Positions 7,602 through 15,773 of a stretch of 35,544 nt of DNA are shown here, piece by piece. The position numbers and the translations under genes were made by a program. Each line of letters opens with the position of its first letter. Position 1 is the first letter of the stretch. The notes under the pieces were generated by a model that was given only the letters and a program-made list of their open reading frames with translations, did not search any database and was not told the origin of the DNA. The stretch is from CAYVLA01 sp964549615 [NCBI: uncultured Thermococci archaeon] (GTDB lineage: Archaea; CAYQAE01; CAYVLA01): contig CAZJVP010000074.1 of NCBI GenBank assembly GCA_964549615.1, positions 1-35,544 on the forward strand, given 5' to 3'.

Positions 7602-8537
7602 ATGGGCGCAAGACGCCTAGCCATCATTGCAGCCTGTTTTCTCCTCCTGCGATCGACTCCCTGTTCCGCGGACGACCTATACGAGATACTCCGCGTCAGC
7701 GGAAGCATAGCCGTCCAGCCGAACATGTACTCGTTCGAGGAGATCCGACTGACCTACAGAGGCATATCGGGATCGATCCTCGGCGACGAGTTCAGGATTC
7801 CGGGGGACGTGTCGGACCTCGCCGTGAGGGACTCCCAGGGTTCGCTTCAGCATTCCAAAAGGAGGGTGGGGAATTTCACGGTAATCAGGTTCTATTTCAG
7901 ATCCAGCTTGCGGCCGGACGAGGAAGAGGAAGTCGTCATCAGTTACGCCAGCTCCAATTTCACCTCGAAGGTCGGCAACTTGTGGAAGTACTCGACGATC
8001 TTTCTCGCGCCCTCTCAGGTCAAACGCTGGTACCTGCTCCTTGAGCTCCCCGGACAGGTAGAGGTCTATCCGCCATCAGGCGCTGCAATGGCGGCGTTAA
8101 GACGGATATCTCAGGCCGGCGGGCAAACCGTTTGCGAGTGGGTTTTGGAGGATTCGGACAACCTTCCCATCGCGGTTGGCTGGGCCCCGCTGCAAGCGGC
8201 GCAGCCCCCGAGGCTGCTGATCTACATGGGGCTTGCGGGGGCGATAGCGGTCGCCGCACTGGCGGGGTTCCTGCTTCGCGCCCTGGTGCCGCCCAAAAGA
8301 GTGCCGAAGGCTGTCGAGATCGCGGCCAAGATCCTTGAGGACCGGGAGAGGCGCATCGTGAGGGAGCTGGCGGGCGGCCAGAGCCTGACGCAGATGGAGT
8401 TGGTCAAGGCCACGAAGCTGTCCAAAGCGACCGTTTCCAGGGCGGTCGTTGAGCTTGAGAGGCGCAGGATCGTGACCAGGGAAAGCAGCGGCAGGGTCGT
8501 CAGGGTCCGGCTTCAGGACTGGATTCTTGAGACTTGA
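7602..8537 (+). CDS. Membrane-anchored winged-helix transcriptional regulator with exported sensor domain
   Basis: A 311-residue protein with three parts. Residues 1-24 form a signal-like hydrophobic segment ending CSADD. Residues 25-204 form a beta-rich extracellular domain containing two N-glycosylation sequons (NFT twice). Residues 205-228 (LLIYMGLAGAIAVAALAGFL) cross the membrane. Residues about 245-311 form a cytosolic winged helix-turn-helix with QMELVKATKLSKATVSRAVV as the recognition helix and a wing RRRIVTRESSGRVVRV. This layout matches archaeal membrane-tethered regulators of the DUF7343/DUF7345 type. It presumably couples an envelope signal to transcription; targets are unknown. 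Spacing of 14 nt from the small tail-anchored protein suggests an operon. Confidence 0.75.
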   Translation: MGARRLAIIAACFLLLRSTPCSADDLYEILRVSGSIAVQPNMYSFEEIRLTYRGISGSILGDEFRIPGDVSDLAVRDSQGSLQHSKRRVGNFTVIRFYFRSSLRPDEEEEVVISYASSNFTSKVGNLWKYSTIFLAPSQVKRWYLLLELPGQVEVYPPSGAAMAALRRISQAGGQTVCEWVLEDSDNLPIAVGWAPLQAAQPPRLLIYMGLAGAIAVAALAGFLLRALVPPKRVPKAVEIAAKILEDRERRIVRELAGGQSLTQMELVKATKLSKATVSRAVVELERRRIVTRESSGRVVRVRLQDWILET

Positions 8538-8555
8538 GACGCGAGATGCGAAGAA

Positions 8556-8567
8556 ACAGAATTAAGG
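8556..8567 (+). promoter_or_regulatory. TATA box placing a leaderless GTG start
   Basis: ACAGAATTAAGG is centred about 27 nt before GTG 8589, so the transcript of the small Cys-pair gene/LSm/exporter run probably begins at or next to that start codon. Confidence 0.45.
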
Positions 8568-8588
8568 GAATGAGCCCTAGTCGTCTCG

Positions 8589-8858
8589 GTGCAGATCCTA
8601 TCCGACCTGCTGATATCCAGGGGGATTGACCCCGAGAGGTTGGAAAGACACAAACGTTGCGAGGTTTGCCGGAGAAACGGTCCCCAGCTATACGAAGGCT
8701 ACGCCTGCAGTGAACGGGTTTGTCGTGATCTCTGGGGCGACCTGGCCGACCGGCACTGGACGAAGGCGGGCAAACCGCGGAAGAAAGATATAAAAGAAGT
8801 TTTCTCGGAGCTAGCCGGGACTCTTCTAGAAGGGATCTTCGGGAGAAGGCAGACATGA
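8589..8858 (+). CDS. Small cysteine-pair protein co-translated with LSm
   Basis: An 89-residue protein of unknown function. It has two cysteine pairs, Cys24-x2-Cys27 (KRCEVCRRNG) and Cys40-x4-Cys45 (ACSERVC), which could bind one metal ion, and a basic C-terminal half (HWTKAGKPRKKDIKEVF). The start is GTG 8589, probably leaderless. Its stop overlaps the LSm start in an ATGA, so translation is coupled. The linkage and charge suggest, but do not show, an RNA-related role. A frame of this coherence followed by a coupled start is unlikely to be spurious. Confidence 0.6.
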   Translation: MQILSDLLISRGIDPERLERHKRCEVCRRNGPQLYEGYACSERVCRDLWGDLADRHWTKAGKPRKKDIKEVFSELAGTLLEGIFGRRQT

Positions 8859-9094
8859 TCAGACCGTTCGACGTCCTGACGCGCTCCTTGGGCAAGAAAG
8901 TTCTGGTTAAGACCAAGGACAATAAGCTCTACGAGGGAGAGCTCAGGAACTATGACGTCAACATGAACGTGACCCTCAGCGAGGCCAGCGAGATGGAGGA
9001 CTTCGAACCGGTGAAACGCTACGGCACCCTCATCATCAGGGGCAGCACCATAGTCTGCCTCGGAACGAAGAAAGCCAGCCCGCAAACCCTCTAG
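8855..9094 (+). CDS. Archaeal Sm-like (LSm/SmAP) RNA-binding protein
   Basis: A 79-residue single-domain Sm-fold protein that forms hexameric or heptameric rings binding U-rich RNA. Sm1 motif: LGKKVLVKTKDNKLYEGELR...D.NMNVTLSEA. Sm2 motif: GTLIIRGSTIVCLG. Both carry the conserved RNA-contacting residues (Asp and Asn in YDVNMN, Arg-Gly in IRGS). Length is normal for the family. It is coupled by a 4-nt overlap to the upstream Cys-pair protein and followed after 24 nt by a membrane protein gene. Confidence 0.92.
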   Translation: MIRPFDVLTRSLGKKVLVKTKDNKLYEGELRNYDVNMNVTLSEASEMEDFEPVKRYGTLIIRGSTIVCLGTKKASPQTL

Positions 9095-9118
9095 GCAGGA
9101 CGAACGGTCGACCCTGGG

Positions 9119-9694
9119 ATGCCTCTGCTGGAGACGGTTGCCCCCTACCTGAAACTCATCTTGATTACCGCCCTGCCCTACATCGAGCTCAGAGGCGGAA
9201 TCCCGGTCGGGATCGGCCTGGGGATGGACCCGATCTGGGTCTTCCTCGTATGCACCGGCGCCAACCTGCTGATCATCTTCCCCATATTCCTTTTCCTCGA
9301 CCTTGCCTTCGAGCGCCTGCTCAGGATTGGGTGGATCGAGCGCCACATCGGAGGCAGGCTCGAATCCGTTAGGAGGTCCGGAAGGCGGGCGGTTGAGCGA
9401 TACGGGTTGCCGGGCCTTGCGGCCTTCGTCGCAATACCCCTGCCAGGCACGGGGGCTTACACGGGATGCCTCGCGGCGTACCTCCTGGGCATGGAGCGGA
9501 GGAGGGCCCAAGCAGCCATAGCTCTGGGCGTGGTTGCCGCAGGAATCATGGTGACACTCGGGTCGCTCGGGTTCTTCTCCGCGGCGCGCAAGCTGGGTCT
9601 TGGTTGGATCGGCGGCATCACGCTTCTTGTCTTCGTTCTGGCCGCCGTGGCCTACTACCATTCCAGAAGGAAGGAAGGTCGCAGGTCCCTGTAG
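9119..9694 (+). CDS. Putative small multidrug export protein (PF06695/COG2426)
   Basis: A 191-residue membrane protein with the family signatures LPYIELRGGIPVGIGLGM near residues 20-38 and VAIPLPGTGAYTGCLAAYLLGM near 103-125. Four to five hydrophobic segments are visible; the re-entrant-looking ELRGGIP and PLPGTGAY segments recall DedA-like transporters. The C-terminus is basic (SRRKEGRR). The family is annotated as small multidrug exporters, but transport activity has little experimental backing, so the substrate is open. Probably in one transcript with the LSm gene. Confidence 0.8.
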   Translation: MPLLETVAPYLKLILITALPYIELRGGIPVGIGLGMDPIWVFLVCTGANLLIIFPIFLFLDLAFERLLRIGWIERHIGGRLESVRRSGRRAVERYGLPGLAAFVAIPLPGTGAYTGCLAAYLLGMERRRAQAAIALGVVAAGIMVTLGSLGFFSAARKLGLGWIGGITLLVFVLAAVAYYHSRRKEGRRSL

Positions 9695-9903
9695 GAGAGG
9701 AATGAGCTAGGCAAGACCATCTTCCCCACCGATCAAGCCTGGGCAATGATCTTTCCCGCAACGCAGGGGACGCCCCGGCCCAGGTCGATGTCCGGCCCGC
9801 TGGACGCTGCCAATCTAGCGTGCCCGGCCGCGGCAAGACGAATTGGCAACGACCATGTCGCTTGGGTGATCGGCAACGAGGGCGAGATCGACCGCCGACT
9901 GCG

Positions 9904-10719
9904 TCAGACGAGCATCTGAACCGCAGCCGCACCTGCTGCGAGCGAACCGTAGAGGATACAGAACCTTGAGAGATCCATCCGCCTCGCAAGACCGATGAGA
10001 CCCCCCATGGAAAGGTAGCTCACGAGGAATGCCGTCGCGACGGCCGCCACCATCGGCATGGAGAACACCATGCTCCCCTCGTAGGTCAGCACCATGGCCC
10101 CCAGGATCGCCGGCGCGTCCAGAAGGAACGAAAGCCTCAGCGCATCGGCCTTCTCCAAACGCCTGACGAGGAGGGACGCGAGCGTGAATCCCGACCTGCT
10201 GATTCCGGGGAGCACGGCGAAGCCCTGTGCAACGCCCGCAATGGCTCCGTCCGCCCACACGAGATCCTTCGCGCCTCTCGCGCCGGGCCGAAGCCTTGAG
10301 CCGAGCATGAGAGCAAGGCCCGTGATCACCAGCAGGATACCGACCAAGAGCGTGAAGGCCCCGCCCTCCGGGTTGGCCTCAAACCAGTCAAAGAGCAGAA
10401 GGTACACCGGAATCCCCACGATGCCGGTGAAAATCGTGCCCACGATCATGAAACTGGCTAGCGCCGAACACCTTCCGCCTCGGCGCAGCGCGCAAGCTAC
10501 GGATCGCCCCATCCCTGCAAACTCAGCTCTGAATCGGAGCAGTATTGCGGCGAGCGACCCCGAGTGTATCCACAGGGCAGCTGAGACGGCTTCGGCCGGG
10601 GTTGCCCCGGCCCACTGCAACACCAACGAAAGCTGTCCGGAGCTGCTAAGCGGGAACCACTCCACAACGCCCTGGAGCGCCCCCAACAGGGCATACAGTA
10701 GAACGCTGGATCCCGTCAT
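9904..10719 (-). CDS. uppP: Undecaprenyl/polyprenyl-diphosphatase UppP (BacA family)
   Basis: An integral membrane phosphatase that recycles polyprenyl diphosphate carriers used for glycan export. The 271-residue protein has the two catalytic motifs: LQGVVEWFPLSSSGQLSL near residues 14-31 (Glu-rich and SSSGQ motif) and LPGISRSGFT near 155-165 with the essential Arg. Multiple hydrophobic helices cover the rest. In archaea the substrate is expected to be a dolichyl- or undecaprenyl-type diphosphate. A TATA box at 10742-10751 is centred 27 nt before ATG 10719, so the mRNA is probably leaderless. The gene is convergent with the exporter gene to its left, with about 200 nt between them in which I see no gene. 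Confidence 0.9.
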   Translation of the reverse strand: MTGSSVLLYALLGALQGVVEWFPLSSSGQLSLVLQWAGATPAEAVSAALWIHSGSLAAILLRFRAEFAGMGRSVACALRRGGRCSALASFMIVGTIFTGIVGIPVYLLLFDWFEANPEGGAFTLLVGILLVITGLALMLGSRLRPGARGAKDLVWADGAIAGVAQGFAVLPGISRSGFTLASLLVRRLEKADALRLSFLLDAPAILGAMVLTYEGSMVFSMPMVAAVATAFLVSYLSMGGLIGLARRMDLSRFCILYGSLAAGAAAVQMLV

Positions 10720-10741
10720 CGCATTTCGCCCTCAGCTTGGC

Positions 10742-10753
10742 CTTATATCTATT
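10742..10753 (-). promoter_or_regulatory. TATA box for uppP (leaderless)
   Basis: On the minus strand the segment reads AATAGATATAAG, centred 27 nt upstream of ATG 10719. Spacing fits a leaderless transcript. Confidence 0.5.
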
Positions 10754-10815
10754 GCCGGAAAGGCAGGCCGTCCTAGACAGCTCGCCATCAAGCCCGCTGG
10801 GACCCCCGAATCCAC

Positions 10816-12084
10816 CTATTCGGCCCGCGCCAGCCTCGTCTCCTGAACCGCCCTGTACAGCGCCCTTCGGACCATGACGGTCCAGAGGATGAAGCCGCAT
10901 ACCATGCCGGTCGACGAGACGACCAGCCACTCCGTGACGTAAACCCAGAGCATCGCCTGGTCCTTGAGCTGGTAAGCCTTCTCCGAGGCGGACCGCAGGA
11001 TCTCTAGAGCCGAGTTCAGGCCGTCCACGGACTCCTCCATATCCCCATCGACGTAGCTTCTCTCCGCGACGAGCTTGGCCTTCTCCGCCTCGCCGACGAT
11101 CTTCTCGGCGGCACCCATGTTGGCCCCGAACTTCGACGCGAACTCGATCACCCCGTCCACGGTCTGTCTGAGATCCTTGAACTCGGCCATCAGCGATCTT
11201 GCCTGGTGCACGATCGCCATGTCGGTCGGCACCTTGCCGCCGGTCACATACGTCGCGAGGTTTAGGACGTAGTCGCCGTAGTACGGCCATCTGAGGAAGT
11301 CGCGGCCGCCCGCTGGGGTCCAGTCGGCGGTCATGCCGTAGGAACTTCCCGCCCCAACCTCCCAATAGCAGAAGAGCGGATGTTCGACGCCCGTGCCGCT
11401 GACCCGGTAGTGCGCCAGAGGAGAGACGCCCTCCTTGGGCTGGACTATGTTGCATCCGTAGAATATCCCATAAGGACCGATATCCTTGAACGGAAGGGAG
11501 GCCATCAAGGGGTCCTCCCCCCGACTGACCTGCAGCACGCCTGGTTTCTCCTCCCATTTCTGATCCAAGCATACGACGGGAAGCGCGTCCTGCACGGCGG
11601 TGTCGCCCCAAGATCCCGGGGTGTATATCGTGCTCCCGAAGGTCTCGTAGCCCCCGATCATGATTAGCGCAAGCCCGCCCTCGATGACCGAGTTGCGGAA
11701 CCATGCCATGTGTTCGGTCGTGAAGAAGCGCTTGCTCGCATCGCTTATGATCATGATGTCGTAGCTGTTCACGAGATCGTCCTGGTTCCGGGGCATGTAG
11801 AGCCGCATGTACCGCCGGATCACCGTGTCGGACGTGACGAAGCCGATGGCTATGACCGGGACGACCTCCGTCAGTGGGTCCCTGGTGAAGATCGGATACG
11901 GGCTTCCGGGACCCGGATCCCCGATGTAGATGATCCTAATCCTCCCTGTGACGGGATCCCTTCTTTGCTCCCTGCCGAATGCCGGGCCAACGAGCAAGAA
12001 GGTCAGCGCGGCCAAGCCAAGTAGCCTCGGCCACCCGCGTCGCCGCGCCTGCGTGCAAGAACGCTCCTCAATCCCAGATGTCAA
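10816..12084 (-). CDS. GATase1-like membrane-anchored surface protein, paralog 1
   Basis: A 422-residue single-pass protein and last gene of the eight-gene operon. After a basic N-terminus and signal peptide (LLGLAALTFLLVGPAFG) comes RRDPVTGRIRIIYIGD, the family start of the ectodomain. Residues about 50-290 resemble PF07090 (putative glutamine amidotransferase fold): a YDIMIISD strand, ALIMIGGYETFG turn, SWGDT..QDALPV, and a late GAGSSYGMTADWTP...DFLRWPYY block. A helical stalk with EFASKFGANMG follows, then one membrane helix (about 379-405, AMLWVYVTEWLV onwards) and the tail VRRALYRAVQETRL. No nucleophilic Cys sits at the expected elbow, so enzymatic activity is doubtful. The start is TTG 12084, with GGGAGGGG upstream, overlapping the preceding gene by 17 nt. 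Function unknown. Confidence 0.8.
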   Translation of the reverse strand: MTSGIEERSCTQARRRGWPRLLGLAALTFLLVGPAFGREQRRDPVTGRIRIIYIGDPGPGSPYPIFTRDPLTEVVPVIAIGFVTSDTVIRRYMRLYMPRNQDDLVNSYDIMIISDASKRFFTTEHMAWFRNSVIEGGLALIMIGGYETFGSTIYTPGSWGDTAVQDALPVVCLDQKWEEKPGVLQVSRGEDPLMASLPFKDIGPYGIFYGCNIVQPKEGVSPLAHYRVSGTGVEHPLFCYWEVGAGSSYGMTADWTPAGGRDFLRWPYYGDYVLNLATYVTGGKVPTDMAIVHQARSLMAEFKDLRQTVDGVIEFASKFGANMGAAEKIVGEAEKAKLVAERSYVDGDMEESVDGLNSALEILRSASEKAYQLKDQAMLWVYVTEWLVVSSTGMVCGFILWTVMVRRALYRAVQETRLARAE

Positions 12085-13054
12085 TCTCAGTTCCCCTCCC
12101 AGATTTCAGTGCAAGCTCGCGCAGGAATGCGCCGACCGCGACGTCTTGGATCGCAAGTCCCGTGGAGTCAAATATGGTTATCTCGTCCGCCGATTTCCTC
12201 CCAGCTATCTTGCCGCAAACGATGTCGCCCAACTCCCCGCGGATCATCGACCTGGTGAACTTGCCCTGCGACACCGCCACGTTCATCTCGCCGCTGTGGG
12301 CCGCCTGCGGCCAGTCGTCCGGCACGACCTTGCCGTCAAGCAATACTTGGATCTCCAGTTCCTGTTTTCCCGGGGCGTCCGCGCCGATCGCGTTGATGTG
12401 TGTACCGGGTTCCAGCCAAGCCCTCCTTACTATCGGGCTACGGGACGGGGTCGTCGTCACCAACACGTCGGACTCGCGCGCTGCACGCTCCGGGGACTCG
12501 ACAACCTCGATGCGGCATTCCGTTCGCACCGAGAAGTCCTTGGCCAGCTCGGCTGCCTTGTTCCGGTCAACGTCGTAGACCTTGACCCGTTCCAGCCCTC
12601 CGAGCACCTTGAGCAAGGCTTGGAGCTGCGTCCGCGCCTGTACCCCTGCCCCGATCATGCCTGCGACGCGTGACTCTGGGCGGGCAAGATACTTGACGGC
12701 CAAGCCTCCGGCCGCCCCGGTCCTGATGGACGTCAGGCTATTGGCCCCGATGATCGCAGTCGGCCTGCCGTTCCTCGGATCCACCATGATCAATGTTGCG
12801 ATAACCGCGGGGAGCCCATACCTGCGGTTTCCAGGGTGGGAATTCACGACCTTCACGCCCGCCGCGCCGAGCCGAGGGATGAAGGCAGGCATGACCCTGA
12901 GATCCCCCCCATGTTCGTCGAAGAACAGGTACGTCTTGGGCGGCATCTGGACGTTCCCAAGGCCTTTCTCCCTGAAGGCATCCTCCACGACCTTGAGAGC
13001 ATCCTCCATGGTGAGCATCGACCTGACATCGGAATCCGACAGAAGAAGCGCCAC
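12068..13054 (-). CDS. Ornithine cyclodeaminase/mu-crystallin/alanine dehydrogenase family enzyme
   Basis: An NAD(P)-dependent enzyme of the OCD/mu-crystallin family, whose archaeal members include alanine dehydrogenase and imine reductases. Motifs: LLSDSDVRSMLTMEDALKVV at the N-terminus, MPPKTYLFFDEHGGDLRVMPAF, AGVKVVNSHPGNRRYGLP, a conserved TSIRTGAAGGLAVKYLA, and a Rossmann loop MIGAGVQARTQLQAL near residue 130. GTG 13054 is preferred over GTG 13072 because a GGAGG lies 7 nt upstream of it and family members begin just before LLLSD. The gene lies about 50-70 nt after the DUF362 gene and overlaps the GATase1-like paralog. The substrate is not determined by sequence, and a catabolic-looking enzyme in a membrane operon is unexpected. 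Confidence 0.85.
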   Translation of the reverse strand: MALLLSDSDVRSMLTMEDALKVVEDAFREKGLGNVQMPPKTYLFFDEHGGDLRVMPAFIPRLGAAGVKVVNSHPGNRRYGLPAVIATLIMVDPRNGRPTAIIGANSLTSIRTGAAGGLAVKYLARPESRVAGMIGAGVQARTQLQALLKVLGGLERVKVYDVDRNKAAELAKDFSVRTECRIEVVESPERAARESDVLVTTTPSRSPIVRRAWLEPGTHINAIGADAPGKQELEIQVLLDGKVVPDDWPQAAHSGEMNVAVSQGKFTRSMIRGELGDIVCGKIAGRKSADEITIFDSTGLAIQDVAVGAFLRELALKSGRGTEIDIWD

Positions 13055-13121
13055 GCCTCCGCCTCCAAACACATCTTTTTGGTCGCCGCGCCGCCGACGA
13101 CCTGTCGGAAGGCGCCTGTGG

Positions 13122-14219
13122 CTATCTAGACTCCCTTGACCGCCTCGCCTTACGCGAATAGATAAATCCTACCGCCGTGCAGGCTGCGACCGCGGCGCCC
13201 GACGCCAGAATGAGCCCCCATCTTTCCGCCTTCTCCTTTGTGGCGGGCGAAGGCGGCGGCAACAGATCGTCCTTGATCATCCGCGAAACGTCCAGGGTGC
13301 TGACCTTCCAGCCTTCCTCCGCACCTGCTAGCATATATTCCCCGCATGCGATCTGAAGATGGGGAACATCGTTCCTTTCGATCCCCAGCAGGTCACACCC
13401 GCAGGCATCCACGCTAACTGGATTATTGCCCACAAGGACGCTGTTGAGCCTCATGACCTTGCCAGGGCCGCCAGGGCCGCCGGTTTGGAGGGCCTTCGTT
13501 GCGTCGACGATTACGAGATTCCTTTGGCCCGACGCTGCCTGTGTGGAAATCGTGTAGCGTGTCAGATCCGCGATGGGTCTGTGCAGCCCGCGGTCGTGTA
13601 TCTTCTGGCGGTCGTCGACTATGCCCATGAGGTTCTTCATGGAGATCGTTGCCACCGCCTCGGCGTGGTTCTTCAGCTTGGGCATGTTGATGAAGACGTC
13701 TGCCTCAAGAACGTCCCTGGAGACCCCGATCTCGCCCAGCGATCCGCCCACGTTGACCGTCCGAAACTCCGCCGGCTTGCCGTTGAGCACCTTGCACTCT
13801 ACAGAGTCAAACTGGGCCAGCTTGCCCTTGATCTGGCTGGACCTAAGCCCAAGTTCGGGTGGTCTGGTCAGGGTGTTGTCCAGCACCTTGATCTCCGAGG
13901 CCCCAGCCTCGAGGCAGAGCACGACCAATGCCCTGACGAGGTCGGCGTCGGTATTCGCTGCGTTGACCTCCGAGTTCGGCATGCAGTCGAACGAGAAGTT
14001 GGGTTTCACGACGACGAGGTCGCCAGCCTTCACGTACCGCTCGATCCCCCCGATCTCCCTGACGGCTGCCCTCAGAAGGTACTCAGGCAGATCGTTCTTG
14101 GCGATGACGACTTCCGCGTCGGGGACCGTCGCAAGAGATGCGCGCAAAGCTAGACCAAGAAGTCCCGCCGGCACCAGCGAGACGAACTCCCTGCGCGTGA
14201 GGTCCTCGAGCCCTACCAA
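13122..14219 (-). CDS. DUF362 protein with Tat-type signal and C-terminal membrane helix
   Basis: A 365-residue protein of the DUF362 (PF04015) family, of unknown biochemical function. Residues about 7-30 (LTRREFVSLVPAGLLGLAL) carry the twin-arginine motif, so it is probably exported folded. The core shows VVVKPNFSFDC near 70, VLDNTLTR, INMPKLKNHAEAVATISMKNLMGIV near 175-200, and VGNNPVSVDACGCDLLGI near 260. A hydrophobic helix near the end (LILASGAAVAACTAVGFIYS) followed by RKARRSRESR would anchor it with the basic tail inside. TTG 14219 overlaps the previous gene by 7 nt. Tat export with a cysteine-containing core hints at a cofactor, as suspected for other DUF362 proteins, but no [4Fe-4S] motif is seen. 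Confidence 0.82.
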   Translation of the reverse strand: MVGLEDLTRREFVSLVPAGLLGLALRASLATVPDAEVVIAKNDLPEYLLRAAVREIGGIERYVKAGDLVVVKPNFSFDCMPNSEVNAANTDADLVRALVVLCLEAGASEIKVLDNTLTRPPELGLRSSQIKGKLAQFDSVECKVLNGKPAEFRTVNVGGSLGEIGVSRDVLEADVFINMPKLKNHAEAVATISMKNLMGIVDDRQKIHDRGLHRPIADLTRYTISTQAASGQRNLVIVDATKALQTGGPGGPGKVMRLNSVLVGNNPVSVDACGCDLLGIERNDVPHLQIACGEYMLAGAEEGWKVSTLDVSRMIKDDLLPPPSPATKEKAERWGLILASGAAVAACTAVGFIYSRKARRSRESR

Positions 14220-14836
14220 CCTTTTACCTTCTTACCAAGAAGGAGGTCCTTCCTTGACCCTTCCGCCGATACGAATGGGATGCCCAGGACCATGGATTCA
14301 ACGAACCGGATCGAGTACCTGATCGACCTCATCACGTCAGGCCTCTCTGCCTCCAGGGTCAGGAAGACGAAATCGGCAAACCCGCGGGCGAACTCCTCCG
14401 AATGGACGCAGCCCTTCATGCTCCGCCTGACATCCTGCGCGATCTGGTAGGAGGGCTGATGCTTTGTGAACTCCACGCCAAGGTTTTTGAGGACATCCAG
14501 CGGGGCGTCGAACCCTGGGACATAGAAGGTGGTCGGTCCGCTCCCCCCAGGCCGACTAGCCCAGACGGCAGACGAGAAGAACCCGCCGCTGGCGACGCGT
14601 GATTCCACCGTCACCTCCGCCTTCAATACCCAGAATGGGTAGTACTGCACCTCGCCGCTTTCTTGTAGCACGGGAGCTGCGAAGTCCACCCTGAGGCGCT
14701 TCAGTTCTCCCTCTGCCAGGTAATAACCCTGGCCGCAGTTTGCGCAGCGAAAGACGACGTCCCTGCCCTCAGACTCCAGCAAGCTTCCGCAGCTCTCGCA
14801 GTTGAGCGGCACTACCTGGAGACTTCCTCCTTCCAC
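14213..14836 (-). CDS. Zinc-ribbon protein of the SPFH operon (no membrane helix)
   Basis: A 207-residue protein. An N-terminal zinc ribbon has Cys13-x2-Cys16 and Cys31-x2-Cys34 (LNCESCGS...RCANCGQ). The following segment has VQYYPFWVLKAEV, a motif shared with the two upstream genes' products, so the three are diverged relatives. Unlike those, no clear transmembrane helix follows; the C-terminal half is helical, with some hydrophobic stretches. The GTG start at 14836 lies within the end of the upstream gene (68-nt overlap), with GGTGAGG just before it; GTG 14812 is an alternative. Probably a cytosolic or peripheral partner of the SPFH complex; no enzymatic motif is seen. Confidence 0.7.
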   Translation of the reverse strand: MEGGSLQVVPLNCESCGSLLESEGRDVVFRCANCGQGYYLAEGELKRLRVDFAAPVLQESGEVQYYPFWVLKAEVTVESRVASGGFFSSAVWASRPGGSGPTTFYVPGFDAPLDVLKNLGVEFTKHQPSYQIAQDVRRSMKGCVHSEEFARGFADFVFLTLEAERPDVMRSIRYSIRFVESMVLGIPFVSAEGSRKDLLLGKKVKGW

Positions 14837-15773
14837 CTTTCCTCACCTCGCCCCCGTACCTGAACTTCCAGAAGCCGGCCAGCATCAGGGCCACGCAAAG
14901 GAGGGCTACGAATCCCACGGCCCGAAAGTCCAGGTCTGACTGCAACGCGCTCGTGAGCACGAAGCTGCCGGCAAACATCGTGCCAACCAGGGACATTACC
15001 CTGAACAGGGTACTCCCCGGGGCCCTGCCGTACAGAACCTGGTTCGTCGCCCCATCGGTCACCACCTGGTAAGTCCTTCCCTTGTAGCCGTAACGTAGAA
15101 CCCACAGTGGATAGTACACGATGCTCGTCCGCAGATCCACGACGTTGAGTTTCTCGAACGTGACCTCGTCCACGTCCACGCCCTGTCTGGCCCACTCGAT
15201 CATCTGGCACCTTGCCTGCTCCACGGCCTGGGTCCTTGCCTCGGTGGGCTCGAACACCATCCCGTCCTTCTGCAGGCTCTCCCTATCGTAAAGCGAGTAC
15301 TCCGGGAAGGGCATCTCGACGCTTTCGACTCCGAACTCCGAGACATCGCAGGCAGCGTCCGTCCAGACATAGCTTCTCATGACGCTTCTCTCAACCGGTT
15401 CCTTTCGCGTGCGAACCTCGGTCCTGTTGCCCCGCTTGACCGTCTCCCGTCTGATCTTGTTGCCGAATACCCAGCCCACGACCTGGCCGCTGACCCTCCA
15501 AAACGGCAGATAGATGAGGAACTGGGTCTCGAAGGTTGCGGTCTTGCGCAGGTCGCGCGCCATCTGCATGCCGCCGAACCATCTCCGCGCGGCCTCCACG
15601 GCTTCGTTGGCATCGACCCTGCGCAGCTGGTGGAACTTGAGGACCCCCTTCTCGCCACGTACCAAGAGCGAGACATTGCAGTACTTGCACCTGAGGCTGG
15701 TGATCCCCTCGGCGAGCTCGAGAGACCCACCACAGGACGGGCATGACACTCCCCGTATCACGGATTCCTGCAC
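14769..15773 (-). CDS. Zinc-ribbon membrane protein (YdjG/H-like) of the SPFH operon
   Basis: A 334-residue protein. An N-terminal zinc ribbon (Cys11-x2-Cys14, Cys29-x2-Cys32; VSCPSCGG...RCKYCN) precedes a soluble region with LIYLPFWRVSG and, later, IVYYPLWVLRYGYKGRTYQV, motifs also present in the neighbouring zinc-ribbon proteins. Two hydrophobic helices near residues 255-300 (MSLVGTMFAGSFVLTSAL and FVALLCVALMLAGFW) form a membrane hairpin, followed by a basic tail. The arrangement resembles Bacillus YdjG/YdjH, zinc-ribbon membrane proteins that recruit an SPFH protein. It starts at 15773, directly after the stop of the preceding gene. Confidence 0.72.
   Translation of the reverse strand: MQESVIRGVSCPSCGGSLELAEGITSLRCKYCNVSLLVRGEKGVLKFHQLRRVDANEAVEAARRWFGGMQMARDLRKTATFETQFLIYLPFWRVSGQVVGWVFGNKIRRETVKRGNRTEVRTRKEPVERSVMRSYVWTDAACDVSEFGVESVEMPFPEYSLYDRESLQKDGMVFEPTEARTQAVEQARCQMIEWARQGVDVDEVTFEKLNVVDLRTSIVYYPLWVLRYGYKGRTYQVVTDGATNQVLYGRAPGSTLFRVMSLVGTMFAGSFVLTSALQSDLDFRAVGFVALLCVALMLAGFWKFRYGGEVRKGGRRKSPGSAAQLRELRKLAGV

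Noticed and set aside
9695-9903. Possible small RNA between the exporter and uppP
   Set aside because: No C/D box pair, no tRNA or SRP signature, and both flanking genes converge here.
10094-10846. 250-residue plus-strand frame
   Set aside because: Antisense shadow of uppP, which has clear catalytic motifs.
10816-12084. Active glutamine amidotransferase
   Set aside because: The fold pattern is present but no Cys nucleophile stands at the elbow in any of the five paralogs.
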